Positions 1 to 10,316 of a DNA stretch of 64,000 nucleotides are shown piece by piece; position 1 is the first letter of the stretch; each line of letters begins with the position of its first letter. A program made the translations under genes and the position numbers. The notes below the pieces were generated by a model. It did no database searches, was not told where the DNA came from, and saw nothing but the letters and a program-made list of their open reading frames with translations. This stretch comes from Linderina pennispora (taxonomy: Eukaryota; Kickxellomycota; Kickxellomycetes; Kickxellales; Kickxellaceae): NCBI RefSeq assembly GCF_002104995.1, contig NW_024468255.1, positions 744,001 to 808,000 on the forward strand, given 5' to 3'.

Positions 1-219
1 CACTTGAATTCCACGCATTGTCGAGCCATCGGATACTTCAGCGAATGCAATGCGCTTTTGTTGGCGCACGGAGCGTATCCAGCCGCTGATCTTGACGTCG
101 GTGCCAGAGCTGTTTTTTGCAAGGACACTTTTTATTGTTGGCGATAGACCCAGAGTGCTGGTAAACCGAGTCTGGCCCGGGTAGGGCCGCGATAATAACA
201 ATAGTCGTCTGGTAAACAT
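1..219 (-). CDS. Mitochondrial asparaginyl-tRNA synthetase, N-terminal part (runs off the window)
   Basis: Seen: on the minus strand an ATG at 219 opens a frame that stays open to base 1, giving 73 codons with no stop. The first ~25 residues are Arg- and Leu-rich (begins MFTRRLLLLSRPYPG), like a mitochondrial presequence. Then comes a typical class IIb tRNA-synthetase OB-fold start, with VKISGWIRSVRQQKRIAF followed by AEVSDGS and ending GIQV. Known: this anticodon-binding OB fold opens AsnRS, AspRS and LysRS. The wording here is closest to the SLM5/NARS2 type of mitochondrial AsnRS, which charges mt-tRNA-Asn. The catalytic domain lies outside the window, so AspRS or LysRS cannot be fully excluded. 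It is divergent from the helicase gene starting at 1294. Confidence 0.7.
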   Translation of the reverse strand, partial: MFTRRLLLLSRPYPGQTRFTSTLGLSPTIKSVLAKNSSGTDVKISGWIRSVRQQKRIAFAEVSDGSTMRGIQV

Positions 220-1293
220 AATTAGCAGTAGTGACGAGAGATAAGAGAGGTGAGGCAAGCACCATCTGCCCGAGTGTGGAGGAATCGGTTTTGCATAATT
301 TTGTTGACCAGGAAATTCTGATCTCAGATTAGCCATTGGACCTGCTGACACAAAGCCACGTGATTCAAGGCGATAGGGCACCTGTCTCTGCCCGGGGTAG
401 TGGCGAGCAGAGCTGCAGATGTAGATGGCAGCTATGAAATGATATTTTCGGGCAGCAGACGAAAAGCAGATATACGGCGTTTTCATTAGGCTCTTATTAC
501 CCTCTATGGTTAGCACACCAGTCAGTATCTGGTGCAGTATCCGGCCAGAAGTGTTTTCCACAGCCAGGGGATCATAAAACAAGAAAATAAACCATTAGGT
601 CACTCATTGCGAGTAGGAGTAGAATGAAAGTGCTGATGTTGGAAAAAAGGGTGTGGTCAAGGCGACGTCTCAGCACTTTCTTTTATCCAATGAACAGCAA
701 AAGCAAGGAGAAGGCTGAAATATGAGTAATGAGAAATAGCACTTTCAGAAATGGATGCCAAAGTATATGGATACAAAATCAAGTGTCCGAATTAGGCACA
801 GGCTTCATAGTGGAGTATGCCAATAATAGAGCCATATTCACACTTTTCGGTGTCTACACCTTTTATTCAACATTACTTAGGGTCGTATATACAGAGCATC
901 ACTTAGTAGTCGATGGAGGCTATAGCTTGGACAGCTACTGGATTGTTTGCTGCAGATAATATAATTCTGCTGAACAGCGTATGCGAATATCACATGGCTG
1001 GCTGTGCAATGGTATACTGTGCTCTGCTTCGACCCAGCAATGGCCAGTACCACCGATCTCGGCGGCGTGGGGTATACGGATGGGGTCAGGTAAACATCCG
1101 CAGCTTTGGGAAAAACAGTTGAGCAGGCTAGTGTCTGCTGATTACTCAACCGCAAGGAATCAAATCAGTGCATGTTCCGTTTTTTTACGTGAAAAATCCT
1201 GCAAACCGCTAAAAAGCAGCTTCTCCGCCAGCAGCCAGGCCAGAAGGTCCTTCCTTTCCCTTTGCTTCAACATTTTCATACATATAGCATATA
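220..1293. other. Intergenic region between divergent genes
   Basis: About 1.07 kb between the AsnRS start and the helicase start. Short open frames occur on both strands but have no recognisable motif, poor codon bias and no partner exon. It must hold the promoters of both flanking genes; I see no specific element I can defend. Confidence 0.5.
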
Positions 1294-2853
1294 ATGCCGA
1301 GCGCCGTGGCTATTGACACTAAGGAGGCTAAGTCTCCTGTGACCAGCAAGGTCGAAAAGATCAAGGCCGACAAGAAGGACAAGAAGGAGAAGGAGAAGGA
1401 GAAGAAGGAGAAGAAAGACAAGAAGGAAAAGAAGGAAAAGAAGGACAAGAAGAGTAAGAAGCGGCATAGCAGCAGCGACGAGGACAGCCAGACGGCAAAG
1501 AAGACCAAGACATCACCGGCCGAGGTGAGCATTGCCGACGCCAAGAAGTTCTACGAGGAGAACAGCATCTCGGTCACGGGTGACGACTCGTTCATGCCGT
1601 ACCTGAACTTCTCCAACACACCCTTCGGCTCGGACATTCTGCAGGCGTGTGCAAAGTTCGACAAGCCGACGCCAATCCAGGCGGCGTGCTGGCCGGTCAT
1701 CTGCGCGAACCGCGATGTAATCGGCATTGCTGAAACGGGCTCGGGCAAGACATTTGCGTTCACGCTGCCGGCTCTGAACTACCTGAAGAACACATTCGGC
1801 ACCAAGGCACAAAAGTGCAAGAAGCCCCACGTGCTGATTGTGTCGCCAACGCGCGAACTGGCGATCCAGACGCACGAGCAGGTGGAGGCAGCTGGCAAAC
1901 TGCTGGGTATCCAGTCGGTGTGCCTGTACGGTGGGTCACCAAAGCACGAGCAGAAGAGCATGCTCAGGAACCAGAAGCCGGCGGTGATTGTGGCGACGCC
2001 TGGGCGGCTGATCGATCTGATTGAGACCGACCAGGCGCTGGATCTGTCGGACGTGTCGTTCCTTGTGCTGGACGAGGCTGATCGCATGCTGGACCAGGGA
2101 TTCGAGCGCGACATCCGCAAGATTATCGGCATGGCGCGGCAGGGGGAGCAGCGGCACACGGTGATGTTCAGCGCGACGTGGCCGCAGACGGTGCGCAAGC
2201 TGGCCGACGACTTCCTGATCCGCCCTGTGCGCGTCTCGATTGGCTCAGACGAGCTGGCTGTCAACGAGCGCGTCGAGCAGATCGTCGAGGTGCTGGACCC
2301 GGACCGCAAGGAGCGGCGGCTGATGGAGCTCCTGCAAAAGTACCACAAGTCGCGCAAAAACCGCATTCTGATTTTTGCTCTCTACAAGAAGGAGGCCGCG
2401 CGCATTGAGGCCACGCTGCGGCGGCAGGGGTACAACTGCGTGGGAATCCACGGCGACAAGGCCCAGGCGCAGCGCCTGCAGGCCATCGAGTCGTTCCGCG
2501 ACGGTAGCATCCCGCTGCTGATTGCCACCGACGTGGCGGCCCGCGGTCTGGACGTGCCTGATGTCGAGTATGTTATCAACTACACGTTCCCGCTGACCAT
2601 CGACGAGTTCACTCACCGCTGTGGCCGCACGGCACGTGCTGGCAAGACCGGCGTGGCCCACACGTTCTTCACGGTCCACGACAAGGCCCATTCGGGCGAG
2701 CTTATCAACACGCTGCGGGCGGCCAACATGCCGGTGCCCGACAACCTGCTCAAGTTCGGCACCACCGTCAAGAAGAAGCAGCACTCGGCCTACGGTGCGT
2801 TCTTCAAGGACGTTGACGAGGCGGCCAAGCCCACCAAGATCGTCTTTGACTAG
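1294..2853 (+). CDS. DBP3: ATP-dependent DEAD-box RNA helicase, DBP3 type
   Basis: A single-exon frame of 519 residues. Residues ~20-55 form a dense Lys/Glu/Asp tract (repeated KKEKK/KKDKK) followed by an acidic-serine patch, the hallmark of yeast Dbp3 (523 aa). The helicase core is complete: Q motif (FDKPTPIQ), Walker A AETGSGKT near residue 146, PTRELA, TPGR, DEAD near 259, SAT near 292, RGLDVPDV, and HRCGRTARAG near 440. Known: Dbp3 is a nucleolar helicase assisting pre-rRNA processing at site A3 in 60S maturation. The close match in length and the basic N-terminus favour DBP3 over the related DBP2/DDX5. The start is the first ATG of the frame. Confidence 0.88.
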   Translation: MPSAVAIDTKEAKSPVTSKVEKIKADKKDKKEKEKEKKEKKDKKEKKEKKDKKSKKRHSSSDEDSQTAKKTKTSPAEVSIADAKKFYEENSISVTGDDSFMPYLNFSNTPFGSDILQACAKFDKPTPIQAACWPVICANRDVIGIAETGSGKTFAFTLPALNYLKNTFGTKAQKCKKPHVLIVSPTRELAIQTHEQVEAAGKLLGIQSVCLYGGSPKHEQKSMLRNQKPAVIVATPGRLIDLIETDQALDLSDVSFLVLDEADRMLDQGFERDIRKIIGMARQGEQRHTVMFSATWPQTVRKLADDFLIRPVRVSIGSDELAVNERVEQIVEVLDPDRKERRLMELLQKYHKSRKNRILIFALYKKEAARIEATLRRQGYNCVGIHGDKAQAQRLQAIESFRDGSIPLLIATDVAARGLDVPDVEYVINYTFPLTIDEFTHRCGRTARAGKTGVAHTFFTVHDKAHSGELINTLRAANMPVPDNLLKFGTTVKKKQHSAYGAFFKDVDEAAKPTKIVFD

Positions 2854-3041
2854 TTATGTGAAAATACACTGCTGAAGCTGTTTTTTTTTTCTTTTGGTTG
2901 GCTATCCCTCCCCGATCATCCGATGTCTGCGCAAACGGCTGCGAATGGGAACCGCAGGAGTGGATGTGAAACCCTGCGAGATGGTCAAAAGTTTTTTGTG
3001 CACATCCCTCCCTTCTTGCCTTTCTTATTCTTTTTCCAGCC

Positions 3042-4334
3042 ATGCCTTCGTCTCCCACCCAGCCGCTGCTCAGCAGTGCCAGAGTCACATACTCAGCGAC
3101 GCCAGAGCCAGCAGCACTCACAGACTCCAGCGATTCGCCAGCAGCTGTTCACAAGAAAGGCAGCAGCGTCGAGACCTTCTTCCACATCGTGTGCATTACT
3201 GCGGGCACAGGCATCCTCCAGCTCCCGTATGCGCTAAAGGAGGGTGGATGGATCGGAGCCTTCTACATTGTGCTCGCAGGCATGATCTCATCGTACACGG
3301 GAAACATGCTGATCCGCTGCCTCTACTGCAAGCAGGGCACGCGGCTCCAGTCGTACTCTGACGTGGTCGAGGCAGCACTGGGCCGGCGCGGCAAGCAGAT
3401 CGTGCGGACACTGAAGGACTTCAATTTGCTGGGCGTCGTTGGCATCTACATTGTGCTCGCAGGCGTCAATATCTCGACACTCCTGGCCGACTCGTCTGCC
3501 TTTGTGCCGAGCGTGCAGTTCTGGATCGCAGCATCGGCAGTACTGGTGTGGCTGGTGATTGTATTGGCGCGTGAGATCCACGATGTGTTTGTTCTCAGCT
3601 TCTTTGGCACGTTGACGACCGTTGTCACTGTGGTTATTATCATGTGGATTGGTATCGGCGACGCCAGCCGGCGGAAGGAGGTGCCGCCGACGAAGCTGGT
3701 GGATGGCAAGATGCTGCCGATCTCGCTGGCGTCGATTTGCTTCAGCTTTGGCGGCAATCTGAACTGGCCCGACCTCGAGGCATCGATGGAGTCGCCGAAG
3801 CTCTGGAGCAAGACGCTTTCGGTGGCCACCGCCTTCATTGCCTTCATCTACCTGTGCGTGGCGGTGATTGGGTACGGTGCATACGGCGACCACGTGATGT
3901 CGCCCATCCTGCTGAGCCTGTCCAAAGGCCTACCTGTGGCTACCGCAAATGTGATGATCACCGCCCACGTCCTGCTCGCCTGTCCGATCCTACTGACCGC
4001 CGTGTTCATCGAGGCCGAGCGCGACCTAAACATCGACGCCGCCCACCATTCGCCGGCTGCTGAGCGCATGTACCGGGTGCTGTTCCGCACCGCCATGATG
4101 GCCGCCATTGCGCTGTGCGCGCTGTTTGTGTCTGACTTTGCCAAATTCGTGCCGATTCTGGGTGCTGTGGCCGCGTCCATGGTGGTGTTTGTGATCCCGG
4201 TGGTCTGCTACATCATCCTGTACCGTGAGCAGTGCACCTTCTCGCCCTGGGAGTACGCGTGGTGTGCGCTCATCGTGTGCGTCGGGCTCATGTGTCTGGT
4301 CATCGGCACCTCAGAGGCCATTGGCAATCTGTAA
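3042..4334 (+). CDS. Vacuolar-type amino acid transporter (AAAP family)
   Basis: A single-exon frame of 430 residues. After a Ser/Thr-rich hydrophilic N-terminus (~45 residues) comes the AAAP signature region around TAGTGILQLPYALKEGGW. About ten to eleven hydrophobic membrane segments follow, spread to the C-terminus (end ...VIGTSEAIGNL). Known: this family (yeast AVT1-7, plant AAP, animal SLC32/36/38) couples amino acid movement to the proton gradient, often at the vacuole. The substrate cannot be read from sequence. The protein is shorter than yeast Avt1 because the cytosolic N-terminus is short, resembling Avt3/4 or SLC36-like members in its core. It lies 188 bp after the helicase stop, same strand. 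Confidence 0.85.
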   Translation: MPSSPTQPLLSSARVTYSATPEPAALTDSSDSPAAVHKKGSSVETFFHIVCITAGTGILQLPYALKEGGWIGAFYIVLAGMISSYTGNMLIRCLYCKQGTRLQSYSDVVEAALGRRGKQIVRTLKDFNLLGVVGIYIVLAGVNISTLLADSSAFVPSVQFWIAASAVLVWLVIVLAREIHDVFVLSFFGTLTTVVTVVIIMWIGIGDASRRKEVPPTKLVDGKMLPISLASICFSFGGNLNWPDLEASMESPKLWSKTLSVATAFIAFIYLCVAVIGYGAYGDHVMSPILLSLSKGLPVATANVMITAHVLLACPILLTAVFIEAERDLNIDAAHHSPAAERMYRVLFRTAMMAAIALCALFVSDFAKFVPILGAVAASMVVFVIPVVCYIILYREQCTFSPWEYAWCALIVCVGLMCLVIGTSEAIGNL

Positions 4335-4535
4335 GTGCCCAAAGTGACACAGCAAACAGACCCACACAACGGCGCCCTGGAAAAAATGACGCTGTGTTCG
4401 CTAGACGTACGTCACGCTTTCATGCTTGGAAAATACTCAAATGTGTGGGTTTGCGTGGCCAGCGCTTGGTTCTGCAAACCTCAGCTTCGCTCTCTTCAAC
4501 TTGTCTTTTACTTTCTTCAATTAACCAATTCCAAA

Positions 4536-5419
4536 ATGACTTCGATTGGCACAGGTGTACGTTGCTTGCAGAGGGCCGGCTGCTGCCATTGCAGATTAGC
4601 AGACCAGGACAATTATGCAGAGGCCATGCGCTCATAATATTTTTTCTTTTTTCCACTTTTCCTGCTGTGTAGTACGATTTGTCGGTCAGCACCTACTCGC
4701 CGGACGGCCGCATTTTCCAGGTCGAATACGCACAGAAGGCCGTAGACAACAGCGGCACGGCGATCGGTCTGCGTGTCAAGGACGGCGTAGTCCTGGCAGT
4801 GGAGAAGATCAAGCACTCGCGCCTGCTGGTGCCCGAGTCGAACCGGCGCATCATGACTGCCGCGAAGCATGTCGGCATTGTGTCGGCCGGGTGGATGTCG
4901 GACACGCGGCACCTGGTGAAGCGCGCGCGGGAAGAGTCGCGCAACTACCACGACACGTACAAGCGCGATGTTCCCGCAAAGATCCTGGCCGAGCGCATGG
5001 GCATGTACAAGCAGGTGTACACGCTCTATTCGGCTGTGCGGCCGTTTGGCGTCGGCACGATCATGGCAAGCTACGATGCCGATGGTCCGCAGCTATACAT
5101 GGTGGAGCCCTCGGGTCAGTACTTCGGATACCACGGGTGTGCTGCTGGCAAGGGCAAGCAGGTGGCAAAGACTGAGATCGAGAAGCTGAAGCTGAGCGAG
5201 ATGACTGTGCGTGAGGCCATCAAGGAAGCCGCACGCATTATTTACTCGGCCCACGACGAGACCAAGGACAAGCTGTTTGAACTCGAGCTCTCCTGGGTGT
5301 GCGAGGAATCGGGCCGCAAGCATCAGCGCGTGCCGAAGGAGCTCATCGAGGAGGCCATCCAGTATGCTGAGAGGGCGCTGGATGAGGACGACGACGAGAT
5401 GGACGACGACGAGGAGTAG
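4536..5419 (+). CDS. PRE10: 20S proteasome subunit alpha-type 3 (two exons)
   Basis: Exon 1 is only 21 nt (4536-4556, MTSIGTG). The intron is 4557-4672 (GTACGT donor, TAG acceptor, 116 bp) and exon 2 is 4673-5419. The join gives MTSIGTG-YDLSVSTYSPDGR, matching the conserved N-terminus of PSMA3/Pre10. The product is 255 residues, the same length as human PSMA3. It has the alpha-subunit signature (STYSPDGRIFQVEYA), YTLYSAVRPFG, the KTEIEKLKL region and a very acidic tail (DEDDDEMDDDEE). Known: it forms the outer alpha ring of the 20S core that gates substrate entry; alpha subunits are not catalytic. An AATAAA lies ~55 nt after the stop. A model starting inside exon 2 would lose the gating N-terminus. 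Confidence 0.93.
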
Positions 5420-5664
5420 ACGACCCGCGTCTCTTGCAATACAGCACGTTCCAATTCTGCTGCCTTCCCTGGTAATAAATCATATGTCGAAAATTAAGAT
5501 CGTGATCAGCGGCTTGAGGATTTTTGAGATAGGTGGGAGATAAGTCGTGCCAGAACTGCGAGACCTCGAATTGGGTGCTGCCAATTCAAACGCTTATTTC
5601 CTCCTACTCTCCACCACCCCTGCTTTTATTGCTCTTTACGAGGACAGAGACATATATATACAAA

Positions 5665-6051
5665 ATGCCGCTTCCATTCGAGTCGCTCGTTCCGTTCGCC
5701 GTCATGTCGGGAATGATTGTCGCGGGCAGTCTGGGAATCCGCTACGCTCAGAACTCGCGCAATGAGGGCAAGGTAAAAAAACAAACCACGCACCCATTTT
5801 GAAACGCAATCTACGCCAAAAGCGAGGTTGCTTGCTACACGCAATTAGCAGTCACGCATACTCACCTGGTGCATGTTCTTGTGTAGGCTATCCGTTACAG
5901 CTTGGACGACTGGGACTACAAGATGATGGCTCGCGACAAGCAGCTCACTGGTACGCTGCGCGGACAGGTTGACAGCCCGATTGCGCCCGCGCACTTCAAA
6001 GTCAACAGTGCCTATAAGGTCTATGAATCGCTTCGGAACGACTTTGTCTAA
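5665..6051 (+). CDS. NDUFA1: NADH:ubiquinone oxidoreductase subunit NDUFA1 (MWFE), two exons
   Basis: Exon 1 is 5665-5772 (36 codons, starts MPLPFESLVPFAV). The intron is 5773-5886 (GTAAAA...GTGTAG, 114 bp) and exon 2 is 5887-6051 (54 codons plus stop). The 90-residue product has one N-terminal membrane segment (about residues 8-26). It then carries the family signature WDYKMMARDKQLTG, matching the W-x-x-x-M-x-x-RD-x-x-x-x-G pattern of MWFE. Known: NDUFA1 is a small supernumerary membrane-anchored subunit of respiratory complex I needed for assembly. Its presence implies the organism keeps complex I, unlike budding yeast. The joint is in phase 0 on both sides and each exon alone would be too short for the family. 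Confidence 0.88.
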
Positions 6052-6425
6052 TCGCATGCACACTCCTCCTTATGCTGTCTCCTGTTTCAAATATATACAT
6101 CGCTCTTTTTTTTTTTTTTTTCATCCGACAGTGCTGGCTCCTCCATCTCAGAACCGACCCTCATTCTGGAGACCGGGCCAGCCAACAGAGGTTTGGATGC
6201 CGTTTGCATCTGTAGTTTGGAAAGATTGTGGGATAGAGAAACAGCATCATGTGATGGCAAGGCGTTCTAGGCAAGTCTATCGAAATTGTATGGCTAAAAA
6301 ATTTCTGCAACGCACACCCTCACCCCAACCAGCTCTTCTTTCTTTGGCTTCGCAATTTTTGGCTACTATTTTTTTCTCGTTCATTCCGAGAGAATTGAGA
6401 CACTCTGTTATTGAAGGCCAGCAAC
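6052..6425. other. Intergenic region
   Basis: 374 bp between NDUFA1 and the serine-rich gene. It holds a pyrimidine run with a long T tract near 6106-6121 and no coding frame I can support. Confidence 0.5.
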
Positions 6426-6983
6426 ATGGGCAACAAAGGCAACAAGAAGTCTGCACAGCAGCTTGTTAAGGCACACAAGCTCCTGCAGGAGTTTGGCATG
6501 GCCAAGACCATCAAGGCGCTGATCGCCGAGGCTGCGGCCCGTGGTGATGAGCTCGAGGCCTTTGTCAAGGAGGTCAAGGTTGAGGAGGAGAGCAGCTCAG
6601 ATAGCGATTCTTCGAGTTCGTCATCGAGCAGCAGTGATTCGGATTCGGACTCGGACTCTTCGTCGTCGTCATCTTCGTCGTCATCGAGCAGCAGCTCCGA
6701 TTCGGACAGTGATAGTGATTCGGACTCGGACTCGGGCTCATCTTCCAGCAGCAGCTCTGATAGCGACTCGGGCAGTGGGTCTTCATCATCGAGCTCTGAT
6801 TCGGACAGCGGCAGCGATTCGAGCTCGTCGTCTTCATCCGGCAGTGATTCGAGCTCCGATTCTGACTCCGACAGCGACTCCAGCTCTAGCTCTAGCAGCG
6901 ACTCTTCGTCAGACAGCGACTCTTCTTCAGACTCCTCCTCGGATGAAGAGCCGCCAAAGAAGAAAAAGAAGCGCAGCCACTAG
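6426..6983 (+). CDS. SRP40/Nopp140-like nucleolar protein with LisH-like N-terminus and Ser/Asp tract
   Basis: 185 residues from the ATG at 6426. Residues ~10-45 read as a LisH-like helix pair (LVKAHKLLQEFGMAKTIKAL), as found at the N-terminus of Nopp140/NOLC1. The next ~120 residues are almost pure Ser with Asp/Gly and Glu, a typical substrate for casein kinase 2. The protein then ends in a basic nuclear signal-like tail (PPKKKKKRSH). Known: SRP40/Nopp140 proteins act as chaperones of snoRNPs and Pol I in the nucleolus. Odd: the SRP40 C-terminal domain normally following the acidic-serine tract is absent; the frame stops directly after the Lys run. The name is by architecture only. Confidence 0.6.
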   Translation: MGNKGNKKSAQQLVKAHKLLQEFGMAKTIKALIAEAAARGDELEAFVKEVKVEEESSSDSDSSSSSSSSSDSDSDSDSSSSSSSSSSSSSSDSDSDSDSDSDSGSSSSSSSDSDSGSGSSSSSSDSDSGSDSSSSSSSGSDSSSDSDSDSDSSSSSSSDSSSDSDSSSDSSSDEEPPKKKKKRSH

Positions 6984-8160
6984 CTCTACAAAACACTACT
7001 TTGTCAAGAAAACTGAACTAAAAATATAACTTCTGAAACATTCGGTTGTCGACATTTGCTAATCACAAATACTCGTGTCTCTTAGCTTATTGCGCACGCA
7101 ACACCAGTATGATGGCTGTGTACCATCGATCTGGGTATGCAGCTTGTAGGAAATTAAAATTTTCTGCAAGTCGCTGAAAGTCTTGCTACTTTAATTGATA
7201 TTTCAAAATGAATATAAGATTATATATGAAAAAAGATATTGTGAGTGGAATTAATATACTGCCTTGCCGTGTGGTAAGACAATCTGGATTGTATCTCAGA
7301 TTCTAGCACTCAATACGCAGTCAAAGTTTCTATAGTCTTTTAAGCCACCAGACTAATGAAGACAATTGCAATTCGCCTCGCTGTGTTCAGCTGCACAGAC
7401 TATCACAACCGCAGACTAGTCATACTATCGATCAATACAATTCAGTCCGTATTCTTTCTCCAGGAACTTGTCGCTAGTAGGCCTGCATTTATCACCGGCC
7501 TTTTGGGCTGCTGCAGCGGTAGCAAGGAAGGTGGGAGCAACAGTCCTAATGAGACTTATTACTCTGAACTTGCAAAGAATAAAAACGTATTTGATGTTGT
7601 GTAATGGCGTATCATGGAAATAGAGATGCTAGGACTTGCTTGTATCGCTTCGACCAACAGAGCCTCTGACTCCTTTGGCAGTGTGGTTGTCCACATTCCG
7701 GGTGTGGTATTTAAATGGCTTCCATATTGCTACCACGTTGTTGTTATTTATACACCTAATACACTATGGAGATTAGAACATGCACGTCGTCACATGGAAA
7801 GAGGGGCAAGCAAACATACACTTCTGAGAATGGTGAGAGCAGCTTATTTTTTGCTATTATAGTGGTGTGCCCTGATTGTGGCTCTGTACTAAGCTCTTCG
7901 CCGAGGTGTTTCGGAAGGGAAATGTATTTATTCCTATTGTGTATAAGCGAACCTAGGGATAGCCGGTATAAGCGATATTGCGAATCGGCTGTTCATGTAT
8001 TGTGCTGTAAAACTACAAGTAGCTGGCAGCACCCTCGGTGCGCATGATGTTAGCATGAAGGCGCAGTGTGTGCCTCCTGAGTATTTGTTAGACTAGTTGG
8101 GCGATGTCGGACTGGTACAACTTTGTCAACCTGCATCACCAATCAGTGAGTTTTCGACCA
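6984..8160. other. Gene-poor region
   Basis: About 1.2 kb up to the left arm of the inverted duplication. An 82-codon plus frame (7356-7604) has a possible acceptor-like CTTTCTCCAG in its middle and a Ser/Asn-rich end, but no family motif. I do not call a gene here. Confidence 0.45.
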
Positions 8161-9180
8161 ATTGAAGGCGTGAGGAAAAGCGCATCCCAGCAAGCGTAGC
8201 ATCCTCGACAAACAGCTCAGTCCTACAAAAGCGCAAAGTATCAACCTCCTGAGCTCTAGTCGGCACCACATTGCACATGCATATCGCACCGATGAACAGC
8301 GAACCCGTGCTAGCTATGGTTCGAGGGCCGATGCCTATAACACCTTGGAAATCGGTCTTTGCCTCCAGTGAACCCAGCTGTGGCGACCCAAACAACTCGC
8401 ATATGTCCTGATGAATTTGAGTGGAGTGGTCTGTCTGGAGAGGATGAGGATTCAGAGACTCCACGACGTAGTCACTCGGATCATAGGGCACCGGTGGACT
8501 CTGGCCACGTCAAAGGTGCAGTCCAAGATGGCGAACCTTTTCAAAAAAAAAAAACCAACAGCCCTTCCAGCTGACAGGCAAAGCTATCAAGTGTCAGCTC
8601 GTGGTTGATTCCTTTGACCGACACGCAATCCAGATATCTGGTTGGGATCCTCAGGATGCACGGGTGCCCGCCTCCGTTGAGCACGTCACCTTGCACGAAT
8701 GATGGCAGAACCTCTGCCCTGGTAGCCTCGCTGATGCTGCCAGAACCCATGCTTGAAACAAGCGGCAGCGGGTCGATGGTGGATGCATTCGTGAACAGCA
8801 TCCACTTTTCGCCTGTCTGTCGCTGTCCACTGCCTCTTCTCTTTGCAAGTCCTCTTGCAGCTGGAACCGCCAGAGCCCGCCCGTCCGCTTGTGCTCAAAC
8901 GCGGGTATATGCACTTGCATCCCTGAGTCATGACCTACAAACAACCATCCTGAGCCGGCGGATGCTGAGACCTCGTACACAAGGGACGCGCACCAGGATT
9001 ACCGCCACGAAATGGTCACCAGCCCAGCAGTCCTCCAGTTTGCAATTGCCGGGTTGTATGATGAGCAGCTGCCGTGACCGGCCCACTTGAAATCGCTCTA
9101 GATGTGATCCGGCCCAGCTCCACATTGACCGTGGGTCCGTTCTGGGCCACGCACTACGAACAGCCAACAGTCCATTTATT
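8161..9180 (-). pseudogene. Decayed unidentified gene, left copy
   Basis: Three open stretches in different minus-strand frames appear to be pieces of one ancestral product. The first carries GSGWLFVGHDSGMQVHIPAF (8651-8980), the second GGGHPCILRIPTRYLDC (8541-8801) and the third QDICELFGSPQLGS (8126-8491). Frame changes and stops separate them. The same breaks occur in the right copy, including the TGA just past a homopolymer. I do not recognise the family; the GxxWLFVGHDSG wording is reminiscent of a beta-propeller blade, which is only a guess. Introns could explain some frame changes, but I see no convincing splice pair at each junction. Confidence 0.5.
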
Positions 9181-9182
9181 CC

Positions 9183-10190
9183 TCAATACACTCCACGCCG
9201 AGCCCGGACCTGAGGAGTCCATACCGAGTCGTCGTGCTCCGCTTCTTGCGCCGACAGCCCAGGGTAGTTCCTCCGGTAGGTAGTAATCTGGTCGTTCTTG
9301 GTCATATTTACAGCTCCACGCCACGACTCCCACCACACGGCATCGCGGGTGACAGCATCCAGCAGCGCCTGCGCATCTGTCCGACCAGCAGTGTCCGCCA
9401 CCGGCGCACCACCCTCGCCGCGACACTTGTCGCACCATGTCGCGTACCAGTCGCCGCGCGGGTAGACAATCGCGTTGGCCGCGTACTTGTGGCCGCCCAC
9501 ATGCGACGTCTCCCATGCCGCAACATGCTTGCCCAGCCCATGATCCGCGATCAGCGCGCGCACATCACGCAGCAGCTGCGTTCCGTGCACACCGCACAGC
9601 TGGTCGCGTGAGCCGTGCGTGCATATGAAGATGTGCCGGTTCTTGTTCATGTCGAGCCAGCGGTGGGCAAACTGCGGCTGCGGCAGGCCCGTGTCTGTCG
9701 ATGTCCACGATGTTGGCAGGACATCGTGGCCCAGCCACTCCAGCAGCTTCTGCACGCCATCGACATCCAGCTGCTCGGCAACCAGCCCGTGCGGAAACAC
9801 TGCGACGTCGATCTTTGCAAACTTCTCCTCTACCGGCACGTCGGGCTCTGCTGGCGCACTGCATGAGCAGCCGCCGTGCCTGCGCGGCAGTGGGGCAAAG
9901 TCCGACAGCGTCACCATGGCGCGTCCAGGCAGCCGCACACTGCCGCGGGCAAGCGCTGTGATGGCGGGACTCAGCCCCTCGATCTTGGACGGCCATTCGC
10001 TGGAGCGAGAGTTGCAGACTACCAGGTGGTGCCGGTGCGGCGAAACTGTGCCGACCCGCCTGTCGATAGTGCCGGCGCCTGCTGTGTGCTTTGCGGCGAA
10101 GGCCAGGGGGCTGTGCTGTGCGTGGAGCGGCCGCCGTGCCAAGAGCGCAAGCTGTGGCAGTTTCCAAATTGTGCGGGAATTGGCTAGCAT
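9183..10190 (-). CDS. AIM32: AIM32-like mitochondrial thioredoxin-fold Fe-S protein, left copy
   Basis: 335 residues from the ATG at 10190. The first ~30 residues are basic and free of acidic residues (MLANSRTIWKLPQLALLARR), like a mitochondrial presequence. The C-terminal half carries the sucrase/ferredoxin-like signature: CTHGSRDQLC (C-x8-C) and HVGGHKYAANAI (H-x3-H). Known: in yeast Aim32 a C-x8-C and H-x3-H set binds a [2Fe-2S] cluster in a thioredoxin-like fold; the protein acts in mitochondria in redox control of import. All four ligand positions are present. A frame extending further upstream exists, but this ATG gives the better presequence. Paralogue of 41860-42867, with only a few substitutions. 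It lies 126 bp downstream of the HIT gene, same strand. Confidence 0.82.
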   Translation of the reverse strand: MLANSRTIWKLPQLALLARRPLHAQHSPLAFAAKHTAGAGTIDRRVGTVSPHRHHLVVCNSRSSEWPSKIEGLSPAITALARGSVRLPGRAMVTLSDFAPLPRRHGGCSCSAPAEPDVPVEEKFAKIDVAVFPHGLVAEQLDVDGVQKLLEWLGHDVLPTSWTSTDTGLPQPQFAHRWLDMNKNRHIFICTHGSRDQLCGVHGTQLLRDVRALIADHGLGKHVAAWETSHVGGHKYAANAIVYPRGDWYATWCDKCRGEGGAPVADTAGRTDAQALLDAVTRDAVWWESWRGAVNMTKNDQITTYRRNYPGLSAQEAEHDDSVWTPQVRARRGVY

Positions 10191-10316
10191 TTCTAAAAAG
10201 ACAGCAAAAGAGCAAGATGTAGAGATAAGCGAGCGGAAAGAGGACGGTGTGTTGAGCGAGGCCAAAGGCGCCGCTCGCCCTCTATCCGATCCGCTCGCTA
10301 GTTGTCGGCCTCCAGG

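Noticed and set aside
877-1155. 92-codon minus frame upstream of the helicase
   Set aside because: Cys/Ser-rich with no motif; lies in the expected promoter space of two divergent genes.
7356-7604. 82-codon plus frame with an acceptor-like site and GLLGCCSGSKEGG segment
   Set aside because: No family motif, AT-rich surroundings and no upstream exon found; left as unannotated.
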